Origin: Diphasiastrum complanatum
Taxonomy: Eukaryota; Streptophyta; Lycopodiopsida; Lycopodiales; Lycopodiaceae
Reading direction: 5' to 3'
Assembly (NCBI GenBank): GCA_029204225.1
Contig: CM055110.1
Coordinates: 37,654,960-37,718,959, forward strand
Length of the DNA: 64,000 bases
Shown: positions 1-10,484 of the stretch, one piece after another
Layout: the number at the start of each line of letters is the position of its first letter
Numbering within the stretch: the stretch's first letter is position 1
The notes under the pieces: generated by a model
What the model was told of the DNA's origin: nothing
What the model saw: only the letters and a program-made list of their open reading frames with translations
Databases searched by the model: none
Translations under genes and position numbers: made by a program

Positions 1-100
1 ATACCGGACTCAAGGATCAAGCATTTCGCTCCCCCAGCGACTCATTTTAAAAACTATCTTTCAAAAAAACACTCAAAACAGCCTTGAAAATCACCCGTCC

Positions 101-297
101 TCTTGTAGTGTACCTGGATTTCCGGGTTACTTATGCTGCTTGTCACAGAAACCTTGTCACGCATTTGGGTTTCCGGGTAGCTCACGCTGCTTGTCATGCA
201 GCGTGAGCTGCCCGGACTCAGTTGCTATGTCACATCCATTTAAAATCCCATTGCTACATCGTTGCCACGTCACGTCCATTTAGTGTCACACTACAAG
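101..297. repeat. Inverted and direct short repeats with a strong hairpin
   Basis: Positions 173-190 and 198-215 form an 18-bp stem with one mismatch around a 7-base loop. A 26-base direct repeat starting TCCGGGT lies at 121-146 and 172-197. The segment is bounded by CTTGTAGTGT (102-111) and ACACTACAAG (288-297), which are reverse complements and resemble CACTA-type ends facing each other across the segment. This may be a relic of a DNA transposon; no protein accompanies it. Confidence 0.45.
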
Positions 298-300
298 TGA

Positions 301-1298
301 ACATCGTGCTCAATGAGTCAATGAGCATTGTGTCGTCATGGGCAATCTAGTTGTAGTATGAGAATTGTCCGATCGACGGGGACAATTCCTCTCTGTGGCG
401 CTTGCCCGTTCTTCGTCGCCTCAAGCTAGAGACTTACCAAAAAGAGTCCCAAGACCATATGGATCAAAGATGAGTATGCTAGCCACCACAGCTGTGATCC
501 ATCCACCACACGGAGACAAAGTGGCTTCCCCTTCTTCACACATATGAAAAACCTTCTGGTTGCCTTTAGCCCCACCAACAGAAATATCTTAAACAATCTC
601 CATCAAAGCCCTAGCAACCAGACCAAACCAACCAAACCCACCTCCTTATTACATATCTCAGCCTCACCCACCCACATTGATCAAGCCACTAGCACAAAAT
701 TTTGATTCAAACTTTTTTGTTATAAATCAAACAAAGGACAAACATCGAACTTGAAAATGTTGTAGAGAACAAAGCCTTGATGCATGTAGCAACCAGCTGC
801 ACTGATTGCAACAACAGATTATTGCAAATGGTATAACAAGAATTTTGTCGAAGGATCCAAATCATAGTATACAACTTGAATCACAAACTTGTAATTTAAA
901 CATTTCCCGATTAGCTGCTGGAGAATCTATGCTTTAACATACTCTCACTAAGCTACTTATACGTCACACGCTCTTTTATGAGGCACAAGTACAAATACCT
1001 TAAACATTGTGAAATTATGAATGTTACTTCCAACTGCTGGAGAAGTTAGAAAGTGATGTGATATCAAGTCATGTCAAAAATGAGGTCAGAAAATCATGTG
1101 ATGTTTTTCAAGCTTCTTATAGGTCTAATATGTCCCTATGCTGGAAACATTATACTCGTATTATCGTATATCTTGTCTTGATATTTACACGAAACAAGTA
1201 GTGAACAATGTTACACCAATGAAGGGGGAATTATTTGTTTGAGAAGCCTCATAGTTCGAGATTTGCCAAAAAAAAAAAATGCATGATGTTAGAATGAA

Positions 1299-1300
<2 letters not shown>
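301..1300. other. No gene recognised
   Basis: About 1 kb of AT-rich sequence. The only open frames are short and have no recognisable motif. A 13-base A run precedes the following CT tract. I see no TE terminus or coding similarity. Confidence 0.5.

Positions 1301-1357
<57 letters not shown>
1301..1357 (+). repeat. (CT)n microsatellite
   Basis: Uninterrupted CT dinucleotides over 57 bp. Apparent Leu-Ser or Arg-Glu peptides across it are an artefact of the repeat. Confidence 0.97.
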
Positions 1358-1359
<2 letters not shown>

Positions 1360-1846
1360 CCCTCTCCCCTAGAACTGATTTACAGGTTCAAGTGCATTTT
1401 CACATCATGCACTTTGGCTGTAGCAACAACGTACATGATCTCGGATGATGTAAATCTACAAAGGTAAATCAAGAGAGAGCCATAGATGAGAAGCTGGAGC
1501 TGCAAATGGAAAATATGTTCGAATATGTTCGAGCTAGAGATGGAGATCAAGTTTACATTGGATCTGGAGATGAAGTAAAAAATTACGTTCATGTTTTATG
1601 TTTCTTCGTGTATGTGTTTATGTTCAGAGCGCCCATCACATATAGGCTGGGAGCTCTTTCACCCTCATATGTTTACAACATCAAAGAAACCATAGGCATG
1701 TGCGTGCAAATGGCCTCTCCCATGTACAAGCCTCTGTAAATAATATTAAGTACTATTGATGTTTTGTATGCGAGTTCTTGTAGATTTTTGAGAAAATGAT
1801 TTTGAGTGAAGCTGGTTAGTTTGTTAGAATCTTCGTCTCAAAACTA
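1358..1846. other. No gene recognised upstream of the Helitron remnant
   Basis: Short open frames only, the longest 77 codons at 1506-1739. No similarity recognised. It may be the Helitron 5' leader or host flank. Confidence 0.4.
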
Positions 1847-3714
1847 ATGCTCTCTCTCCTAATTGTAAATTGTGTCGGGCAACATATTAATATGTCAGAA
1901 GAGAACAATTTGGCTATTCTTCCAGGGTCCATGGAAACGTGTTATGGTTACAGAAGTCCGGAATATGATACAAGTCTGGTGAGGGACTTCCAAGGAATAG
2001 AAGATAGTGACATTGGTGGGCAACACTCAACCAAGGTATTGTGAAGAGCAGACTTTACAACTCCGGATGAAGTGCATACCAATCCAAAATACAAGACCCC
2101 TGATGTGGAGTCAAGGGCTGAATGGATAAGGAGGCTTGCAAGACGAAGAAGTGCAAAGTGGAGACTACTACGTCCTCCTTTTTTCATGAGTGACAATACT
2201 ATCATGGAGGAATGTGGCACTTCATTCGGTGGCTCAACCGAGTTGGATGCAAGTGGAACTGTTGCATTGTGCATCATGGAAGTACTGGTCACTCCCCATG
2301 TAAAGAATGTAGTTAGCACTATGGGAAGTGGTGGGCCTTCCACAACAAGGTTATCATCAACAATTGGGATGCTCACTCCAGAACAAGTTCATAACAACCC
2401 TTCATATAAAACACCTGAAGTTGAATCAAAATCACAAAAGAAACGAAGGCTTGCTTGATTGACGACAAGCAAAGAAAAAAATTCTTGAATCTCTTTTTCG
2501 GGTTGAAGAAAGAATTGACAAGTGAGAATGCTAGGAGAGACATTTCTGAACATTCAAGTGTTGAAGCAACAAACATTCAGACACAATGTAATCTTGGTCA
2601 TGTTTATGAAGTTTAGAGCAATGGACATTCCACAATGACATCATTGACACCAATTGGATTGGTGACTCCAGAACGAGTGTGAACACACCCTTCCTACAAA
2701 ACTCCTATTAAAGAATCAAGGGCATAAAGAAAAAATAGACTTGCTCGACATCGACGAGCAAAGCAAAAAGCTATGGAGTCACTTTTTAGAGTAGTGAGCA
2801 TGGAAGAAAAGAATGATAATGGGACAAGAGGCATTGGTGAATTTTCCAGTGTAAGAAGGTCTGATGTTGATATGCAAGATCATGCGGTCGATTTTTCTTA
2901 TGTTGAAAGAGCTATTCTTGAGAGTTGTTTAAGATTGCATGCTCTGAAGAATCGCCTACTGTCTTGATTTTGGAGAGATGACTTTCCTTTGTCCACATTG
3001 TTCAGCTTTAAGATGGAAACTTGAAGTTAATAATGGATCTTGTTGCATGAGAGGAAAGGTAAAGCTACCATTGCTACCTCCTCCACCTCATGGTGTATTT
3101 CAATTGTATACATCTGAAGATGATGACGGAATCCGCTTTTGAAAGTACATACGAGGTTTTAACAATTGTCATACATTTGCTTCTCTTGGTGTTAAAGTTG
3201 ATAAATTGACTGCAAATTCTAGGGGAGGGGCTTACAACTTTAGGATTTTTGGACAATTGTGTCATCAAATTAGCGGTCTATTACCCGAGACCTCTCCTTC
3301 GTTTTTCCAAATATATGTGATGGATGGTGAAGAGATGCAATTGAATCATAGGATGTGTCTTAATCCTAAACTTCGTTGTGATGTGCTAGAGATGTTGCAA
3401 TGGATGCTGATGAAGATAAACCCATTTTGCAAGTTGTAAAGAGTGTTGGAAAAGTCATGCATATGCACCCTATAGTGGACCTACGTTTGCGCATAGTTTT
3501 GGGAAATTTGGACAATAGAGAACATAGATAGTACAACGCTCCCACGACAAATGAAATTGCAATCTTGATGTCATTGGATGATATTCTTTCTGACGGGCGG
3601 CATGACATAATACTTTGTTCAATGGAAGACCGCCTGCAAAAAATTAGTTAGCATGTTGAAGACTCTCAAGACCAAGTCAGGACAATTCGTTGGAACTTGT
3701 TCAAATTGCAACTC
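1847..3714 (+). pseudogene. Helitron RepHel N-terminal region, degenerate
   Basis: Helitrons are rolling-circle DNA transposons coding a Rep/helicase protein; plant copies have a long N-terminal extension before the Helitron_like_N domain. Here the readable order is an acidic start (1889-2044), three basic motif repeats (2060, about 2375 and 2665), then from 2970 a zinc-ribbon-like FLCPHCSALRW, the segment GKVKLPLLPPPPHGVFQLYT, then FASLGVKVD, GGAYNFRIFGQLCHQISGLL and YNAPTTNEIAILM. The order and wording match the conserved plant Helitron N-terminus. Stops at 2680, 2725 and about 3142 and frameshifts near 2456, 3000 and 3400 break it. The match ends at the MITE at 3715; no Rep HUH motif or helicase motif follows on this strand. 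The identification is firm; the exact start is not. Confidence 0.85.
2060..2830 (+). repeat. Triplicated basic motif inside the Helitron N-terminus
   Basis: Three diverged units spaced about 300 bp apart begin at 2060, about 2375 and 2665. Each encodes TP-[DE]-[EQR]-V, then a P-x-Y-KTP core, then an Arg/Lys/Ala-rich stretch. Units 2 and 3 also share LESLFRV or MESLFRV downstream. Unit 2 has a frameshift after RRLA; unit 3 has two stops. This may be a repeated nuclear-localisation or DNA-contact motif of the element's own protein. Confidence 0.75.
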
Positions 3715-4091
3715 CATTAGGGGAGTTTTGAGCTCCAAAAAGACCCTTTAAGAATTCGTGCAAGATGTCTTTTATATTATTAAAATATGATAACATTAAT
3801 ACTTTTGACTTGCCATAACATTTTATTCATAGCTTAGAAGTATGTCATTTAACATATCATTGGAAAGCCCTTGTTGAGCGCTTTCCAATGCACCAAACTG
3901 CGCTAAATTCAGACTTATCACTAAAAAGTTATGCCATTTTTAGTGTGGAATCAAAATGTGGACTCGAAAAGTTACGTTACATAGATTTCAAATTTGAGTG
4001 TTTTGATTGGCCCATGTGTAAGAAAAGTTTGAGAAAAAATATAAAAGAATCTTTACAAAGGGTCTTTTTGGAATTTAGAACTCCTCTAATG
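3715..4091 (+). mobile_element. MITE, 377 bp, copy 1
   Basis: Non-coding element with terminal inverted repeats. The left end CATTAGGGGAG and the right end CTCCTCTAATG extend inward about 36 bp, with roughly 31 positions matching and a shared CCAAAAAGACCCTTT block. A second 377-bp copy in the same orientation lies at 59686-60062. No clear target-site duplication could be read, so the superfamily is left open. It sits between two Helitron fragments of opposite strand. Confidence 0.8.
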
Positions 4092-4261
4092 TCTTTTGAT
4101 CTCCGGCCAATTTGGATTTGTAGTAATTTTAATAAATAAATCTGGAGGATCCAATTCTCTAACAACAGCCATTGCATCTTGATACAACTGTTGCATATGA
4201 CGTGGTGATCTTATGCACGAAGACGGAAGAACAATGCGTTGTCCTATGCCATTAGCTGTTT
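4092..4261 (-). pseudogene. Helitron_like_N domain fragment, inverted relative to 1.8-3.7 kb
   Basis: Read on the minus strand this encodes GQRIVLPSSCI, then RHMQQLYQDAMAVVRELDPP, then DLFIKITTNPNWPEIKR. That is the conserved Helitron_like_N pattern (a YQDAM core followed by DLF-x(5)-NP-x-WPEI). It is too short to be functional and is cut on one side by the MITE and on the other by a copia LTR at 4262. Its strand is opposite to the Helitron N-terminus on the other side of the MITE, so the two pieces were rearranged or derive from two copies. Confidence 0.8.
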
Positions 4262-4942
4262 TGTGTTTTCAAGTAAGCATATTATGTTTTTTGTAATTTG
4301 ATCAATGACATATGGATTTATTTCATGTGGAGAATTTCAGATCAATAAAGATCCAAATCCCTAACCTGATCTTTGGTTAGAAATAGATCAACTTAACATC
4401 TACTTAATGAAAGAGATGCAAACTCAATAAGAACCTGATCAAACATCAAACATATGATATGATTAAGTTTATATCCATACAAAAATATTAAGCTATTGTA
4501 TTTCACACGTTTGGATCCAAAAATAATATAAAATAAGCATTTTACACACAAGATTGCAAGATATCACAAATATAGTGCACCAATGGATAAGTGAACCCAA
4601 AAGAACTCATATATAAGCATGAAGTGAGATAAGCGAGAGAGAATGTGTCTCTTCCCATGAGTGTACAACTATAGATAGCAGATCCATGACTCATTAATGA
4701 GTTTGGTTTCCCTCCATAACAAAAAACCTAGTATTAATGTGGACTAGATTCAAATGTACTCTTCACATTCAAATTGAATCTTCTAAAACTCGTGTACTAC
4801 ACTTTCAGAATGTGTTTATTCAGATTCTTTTAAACTAATATAACTTTGAAAAGTCAAACTCTAAGTCTAATATGAAAATTGGCCTCAATTGCCAAATATA
4901 CAAATATGACCAAAATAGCAAAACTAGTTGAAATTTCTCACA
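4262..4942 (-). mobile_element. Copia 3' LTR (family D-like), copy 1
   Basis: A 681-bp LTR bounded by TGTG and CACA. On the minus strand it is preceded by the polypurine tract GTTGAAGAGGGAG (next to 4943) and a decayed RNase H frame. A TATA-like TTATATATGAG lies near 4610. It matches 55379-56058 across its length with scattered differences. No 5' partner LTR lies nearby. Confidence 0.8.
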
Positions 4943-5135
4943 CTCCCTCTTCAACTAGTTTTAGCATAGACTTCGAGAACACTCCAAATGAAGTCCTATG
5001 CTTCATGAACAAGTCCTTTCCCCTTCAAAAAGATATTAGCTACACATTCCTTTGAAGAAACATGTTGAAGCTCCACCTCCTTTGCTATGACTTGCTCCCT
5101 CACAAAGTGATATGAGATGTAAATAGAACATGAAG
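4943..5135 (-). pseudogene. Copia RNase H C-terminal remnant
   Basis: Minus-strand reading gives YHFVREQVIAKEVELQHV followed by SSKECVANIF, the usual end of copia RNase H (YHFVRE, then ELxHV, then ADIFTK), next to the polypurine tract and LTR. Only about 60 codons remain, with an in-frame stop near the end and a frameshift upstream. The rest of pol is missing; the next sequence is the unrelated Arg-Glu ORF. Confidence 0.75.
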
Positions 5136-5187
5136 AATCACATAGAATGTAAATGAGATGATTCCTCCATGCTATAAAATTTGAGCA

Positions 5188-5628
<441 letters not shown>

Positions 5629-6160
5629 TCTTTTTTTCCCTAATCATTCACATTTCATACATTTTCTTATACACATACTCAGATACATTACCTCTCCCTC
5701 CCTCTCTCTCTCTCTCTCTTTCAACCTCTATCTCTTTTCTCAAAACAAAAAATCAAAACCAAAAAAAAATAATCAATTGATTAACAATTCATTCATTCTC
5801 TTATACACACATCACCTTTCTTTCTTTCTCTCTCTTTCACTCTCAATCTCTTTTCTCAAAACAAAAAATTGAAACCAAAAATCAAAATCAACTCATTCAC
5901 CTTTAATTCGTTTATTCATTCTCTCTCTCTTTCATTCTCAATTTCTCTCTCACAAATTCAATCACTCACACACACACACTCTCTTTAAAAATCAAGTGTC
6001 AAATTTTTTTTCACACACTCTCTCTTTTTCCATCTATCTATCTATTTATCTCTCTCCCTATCTATATATCCATCTATCTATCTCTTTCTATCTATTTATC
6101 TATCTAAAACATGTAAAATCAACTAAATTAACAAATGAAAACCTCCAAAATATGAATCTC
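5629..6160. repeat. Pyrimidine-rich low-complexity region
   Basis: Mostly C/T on the plus strand, with short CT runs, TCAAAACAAAAAAT-type spacers repeated several times and a (TCTA)n-like stretch at about 6032-6105. No credible coding content. It recurs at about 56700-57235. Confidence 0.85.
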
Positions 6161-6280
6161 CAAGCTCCAAGCTCTCCAAGCTCCCAGTCTCCAAGCTCCC
6201 CAAACTTGAAGCTCCCCAAGTTTTCCAAGTCTCCAAGCTCCAAGCCCCCTCAAGCTCCTCCACTTCCAAGCGCCAAGAGT
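6160..6280 (+). repeat. CCAAGCTC minisatellite
   Basis: Degenerate tandem copies of an 8-mer close to CCAAGCTC, with variants such as CCCAAGTT. A Ser/Pro-rich peptide can be read through it, but the nucleotide periodicity explains that. The same array is at about 57260-57385. Confidence 0.8.
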
Positions 6281-6289
6281 TCTCTGGAA

Positions 6290-6593
6290 AGGTAGCACGA
6301 AAATGGAGGTCGCGGGAAGCAATACGAACACAGTGTTGGAATCCGACATCCGTAGAATCTGTCGGATTCCGACATAATTTTTAGAACCCAAAGCATCCAG
6401 GCATCAACATGGATTGCTGATCTGGATGTCGAAATCCGACACATTTAAAAATATGTCAGATTCCCACATCCAACTAGGATGCCAGCTCATAGATCATTTG
6501 CCACATGGCACCCACGTCGGGTGTCGGAATCCATCACATATTTTATGTGTCAAATTTTGACATCCAATTTAAAACTCTATTCCCGCCAACTAC
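6290..6593 (+). mobile_element. CACTA subterminal-repeat region, copy 1 (terminus lost)
   Basis: Contains repeated short palindrome-like units built from TGTCGGAATCCGACA variants, as in CACTA subterminal regions. It matches 57415-57702, which continues to a CACTA-type terminus at 57874. Here the match stops at about 6593, where the 309-bp-LTR repeat block begins. Confidence 0.6.
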
Positions 6594-7083
6594 TGCTCTC
6601 TCTAAGCTACATCCAGCATGTGTGGGATAGCTCATTGTACTTATCCATATCCACTTTGGATAAGATCTATCAAGTTTGCCACATCATCCATTGGTGGTTT
6701 GTGTTGACCTTCTAGATTCCTACAATCTAGGACCTAACTCCTATAATCTAGGAGATGTCATATTTGACTCAAATGAAAGCTAATCAAAATGGATCTGAAT
6801 ATTACAAGTGTCATTTCACATGTGTGGTCAGGTCCTCACACGTGTGTATCCACATAGATGTCAAAATACATCAACAACCATGTGAAAATTGCTAAGTTCT
6901 AACATACACCATTAAGATCAATACTATTTTAAATAGAGAAAACTCTACTCAACTTTGGTGCCACTCCTCTATGTCTCCTCTCCCCCCCTCTCCTCCATTT
7001 CTCTTCCCATCTCTATGTCTTGGTTCTTGATTTCTCTCTCCCTCCTCTTCTCGGAAGATCCAAGCTCTCTCCCCTCTCTTCCA

Positions 7084-7085
<2 letters not shown>

Positions 7086-7176
<91 letters not shown>
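7086..7176 (+). repeat. (CT)n microsatellite
   Basis: CT dinucleotides over about 90 bp, immediately before a 309-bp LTR-like unit. The corresponding right-hand copy has (GA)n at 61506-61608 because it is inverted. Confidence 0.97.
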
Positions 7177-7178
<2 letters not shown>

Positions 7179-7484
7179 TATGGCCATATTTGGTTAAGGA
7201 CCTGGAATAGTCCTAATATGGTAGACCGGCCCTCCAGTACTCGAGATTATTGGTCACGCCATGATTTAGTTCTATGTCAAGGCCTGTTGTGACTAATTAC
7301 CTTGAGAGGACCCAGACACTCTAATTGAGACATTTGGAGCATTGCATGTCTGTGTGACGAATATAGGCAGGAGGACTGCATGAAGAGGTGTGATCTATTT
7401 ATAGTTGACCTGCATGGGGATTGCATGGTTACATGCACAGGACTCTACTCTCTATATAATGAGGTGGGGATTCTCCTGTCGACA
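7176..7484 (+). mobile_element. 309-bp LTR-like unit, solo copy
   Basis: Starts TGCTATGGCCATATT and ends CTGTCGACA, with a TATA-like CTCTATATAATGAGG near 7450. It matches 60500-60808 and 61198-61506 (both opposite strand), each also 309 bp. No partner LTR is on this side, so it is a solo LTR or a truncated TRIM-like element. Confidence 0.6.
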
Positions 7485-7697
7485 TATTGAGTTTAGGTTG
7501 AATTATGGTAATTATGTAACTTGATCCATGATGGACATCTCCTAAATTATACGAGTTAGGTCCTAGATTGTAGGAATCTAGAAGGTCAACACAAACCACC
7601 AATGGATGATGTGGCAAACTTGATAGACCTTATCCAAAGTGGATATGGATAAGTACAATGAGCTGTCCCACACATGCTGGATGTAGCTTAGAGAGAG

Positions 7698-8429
7698 ATT
7701 ATGGTAATTATGTAACTTAATCCATGATGGATCCATTGTGAACCTAATGATGAGAAACATTGGTTTGTGAGGCAATCTTGGTGTTTTGACTCTCTTAAGC
7801 ACTTTCTTTGTGGATGAATGCTTAGTAAATCATAAGTAAACTATTTCTCTGTTATCAGGCCGTACGGTAGCTGTACTTCACACGTGTGAAGCCGTGGATC
7901 ATCATTTCTTGATTGTTCTTGCTTGGAATAAAAAAGATTGTCAAGTAGAAGCTATATTTGGAAGCTAGTCTTGATATAGATCAAGATCCCAAGCTACCAA
8001 TCACTCTTTGTAATCATTTATAGAACAAATTCAGTCCTTAAACTCTGAAATTTGACAGTGTACAATAATCACCTTTTTATCTTTGGGATGGCCCTCGTCC
8101 CTTGCTTCCTATTGGCTACTTGCAAGGAGGTGGGATTGAAATCCACACCCTTCACAAGAAACACAAACTAATCGATGGTGTACAAAGAAGTACACCCCAC
8201 CTAACTACAAAAACTTAGGAACTTACTAATTTTAACTTCCACTTTGGCCTTTTAATATTATTTTAATCACATGGCCCAAAGTCTAGTTCCGTAACCTGAT
8301 CTTTGGTTAGAAATAGATCAACTCTACTAGTGTTGCCAATGTAGAAAAATCAACATCTACTTAATGAAAGAGATGAAAACTCAATAAGAACCTAATCAAA
8401 CATAAAAGATATGATGTGATAAATTTGAT
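7698..8429. other. Non-coding repeat sequence with a copia-LTR-like piece
   Basis: No gene seen. 8298-8429 resembles 4370-4475 of the family D-like LTR (shared ACCTGATCTTTGGTTAG and CATCTACTTAATGAAAGAG) and stops exactly where the next LTR begins, as expected if that LTR inserted into it. Confidence 0.55.
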
Positions 8430-9107
8430 TGTTGGAGGGTTTGCGGATCCCAAGGAAACCCTAACCCTAGTTAATAAGTGAGAGGGCTGCGTGTGTAAGT
8501 CCAACCAAATGATCACATAGTTATTTGATTGATCAGTTAAAAGTTAATAAAAGGAGGTAGGCCTTTTTGCGGGACTTTTAATGTCGCAGGGCCTAGATGT
8601 CAAGTTAGTGAATAAAGTTGGGTTTTCCTCCAATTTTAATGGTTCCCACACTTTTTTAAATTTGAATAAAAAGAGAGACAAGACTGGACCAATAGGATTC
8701 AGAGGCCAGGGTCCTCCTCTCTACTATAAAAAGAGACCAACTCGAGTTGCTCCTGATGTTCATTTTCTCATTTCAATAAAGAAAATTGGTTCTCTTTAGA
8801 AATGGATTGATGAATGTCCTTGCTCTACCTCTCTTTTCCTCCATTTCTCATGCTTTCTTTGGATTTTGCTAATTGTTGGGCTTGATCATTATTGGGATTG
8901 CTATTTTTTATGCTTATTGTGAGAGAGAGAGGGAGAGAAAGAAAGAGTAAGTTTCTATCATTGTTGTGGATTTACGGTTAATGGAAGTAGGGCTAATAGA
9001 TGTAGTGTTAATGCTTAGTGTTAATGGATGTTAGTGTTAGATCCTCCATTCATGTTGAAATCTGAACTATACTATCGCTCTCATGGGAACAAACCTATGC
9101 GTGACAA
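8430..9107 (+). mobile_element. Athila/Tat-like gypsy LTR, 3'-truncated
   Basis: Begins TGTTGGAGGGTTTGCGG and carries CTATAAAAAG near 8724 and AATAAA at 8775-8780, a normal promoter-to-poly(A) order. It equals 62829-63508; the last 72 bp and the primer-binding site present in the right copy are missing. Confidence 0.75.
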
Positions 9108-9925
9108 CAAAAAAGTGGCTTTTGATGGACTTCTGGTTCTTTTTGAGCTAACTTTTGCACTAAGACTTCTTTTGCTTTTGGCACCAACTTTAGGAACTCT
9201 CCCAATGAAATATTGATCTTGCTAGACAAAATGTTCATGAGTAATTCTGAGTGCGGTGCTTCCGGTTCAGTCATCTTGAAGGGTTCCCCATGATGATGTA
9301 ATTGATCATTCATATCCGTACATAAATTTCTTGGAGGCTGAAATGGTGAAGACCGAACTTCAGCTGTTACTTTAGCAGCTTCAAGTTCTCTTCTTCTTGC
9401 AGATGTTTAATCCACTATCTCATATCCTGATATCTTCGTTTTTCGGCATTAAGATTTGGATAGACTCCCAATGCTGTTGGTGTATCGTTCAATGGTATAG
9501 AATCAGCAAGTATTGGATCCACTACTGGTTCTTTTTGCTTTTGTGCTCTGGTGACCACCATCAAGGGTGCACTTGGTTTATTCTGAAATACTGATCCTTG
9601 CTTGATTGTTATCAAATTTACAGGTGCTGTAGCTGGTGGTGGCTTCGGTCTTGTTGGACAGTCTTTATAGGAATGCCCATATCCACAATCACATTAAAAT
9701 GGTACAAATTTTTCTTTATTTGGGCATTCTGCAACTCTGTGATTTTCTCCACATGCAAAGCATCCAAGTGGTGCTCTGGTCCAACTTCTCGAGGCTTGTT
9801 GTTGAGCGGCAGCATAAATGGCATATTGTTTTGAAAATCCACCTTCCTGATCATTAACATAGCTCCATTGCTCAACACTTCCGTAAGGTTCTGGTTCCAT
9901 CAAATTGGAAGGAGGAGCGGAGTAA
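9108..9925 (-). pseudogene. Ty3/gypsy gag fragment
   Basis: Minus-strand frames carry two zinc-knuckle-like motifs, CFACGENHRVAEC (near 9725-9765) and CDCGYGHSYKDC (near 9650-9690), each slightly shorter than the canonical C-x2-C-x4-H-x4-C, followed by VVTRAQKQKEP, typical of plant gypsy Gag-Pol junctions. Gag packages element RNA in cytoplasmic particles. The frame is broken between 9618 and 9694 and again near 9320-9415. It meets an opposite-strand gypsy RT fragment at about 9926. Confidence 0.65.
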
Positions 9926-10482
9926 AAAGATGTCGCAAATATCAAATTTCTCTAAATCCGGAAAAATGCCAGATATGGGTTTCGCACGGAGTTGTGTTTG
10001 GACATGTGATATCAAGACATGGTATTGCCACATATTATTCTATGATCAAAGTTATTGTGGAATTGTCACTGCCAGCAACAATTCGAGGAGTTTATGTGTT
10101 TATGGGTAATGCGAACTACTATCGAATTTTTATTATCTTTCTTGTGGATTTAGCACGACCTATATACAAACTAACTATTGTTCTTATTTGGACAGTAGAG
10201 GCATTAGAAGCCTTTGAAAAGTTTAAAAAAACATTAACTTCAGCACCAATAATGCGTTCTCCCGATTGGACGATAGAGTTTCATGTTCATACAGATGCCT
10301 CAAAATACGCCATTGGATCAGTTTTGACGCAGCCAGGTGACTATAAGAAGGATTATCCTATACAATTTGCAAGCAAACAACTTACAGATCCAGAAAAGAA
10401 TTATTCAACAACAAAACGTGAAGCGCTAGCCATGATTTTTTTTGTTTGGAAATTTCGTCACTACCTCATGGAAACGCACTTT
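9926..10482 (+). pseudogene. Ty3/gypsy RT (C-term) and RNase H fragment
   Basis: One open frame reads CRKYQISLNPEKCQIWVSHG, then a connection region with NYYRIF, then FHVHTDASKYAIGSVLTQ and the RNase H signature EKNYSTTKREALAMIFFVWK, ending at KFRHYLMETHF. This is gypsy RT thumb/connection plus RNase H. The polymerase YxDD motif lies upstream of the preserved part and is absent. The frame opens inside a motif and stops where copia family A begins on the other strand (about 10485). Confidence 0.85.
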
Positions 10483-10484
10483 TC

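Larger units (their letters stand above)
6595..7697. repeat. Inverted repeat pair (about 165-bp arms)
   Basis: 6595-6759 and 7535-7697 are near-perfect reverse complements, each outer end reading CTCTCTCTAAGCTACATCC. The stretch 6595-7500 is an inverted copy of about 61190-62098, whereas 7535-9107 is a direct copy of 61933-63508. The arm 7535-7697 is flanked by a 33-bp direct repeat (7502-7534 and 7699-7731), which marks a recombination scar. Confidence 0.8.
7535..9107 (+). repeat. Long direct repeat with 61933-63508
   Basis: About 1.57 kb nearly identical to 61933-63508; I count roughly 15-20 differences by eye. It includes an inverted-repeat arm, non-coding sequence, a copia-LTR-like fragment (about 8298-8429) and most of an Athila/Tat-like LTR. 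The match stops abruptly at 9107, 72 bp before the LTR end, where reverse-oriented gypsy gag begins. Confidence 0.9.

Noticed and set aside
365-547. A 60-codon frame near the left edge
   Set aside because: No motif, no supporting context and ordinary composition; expected by chance.
3888-4177. Open frames on both strands within the MITE
   Set aside because: They lie inside a terminal-inverted-repeat element and are not conserved in the second MITE copy.
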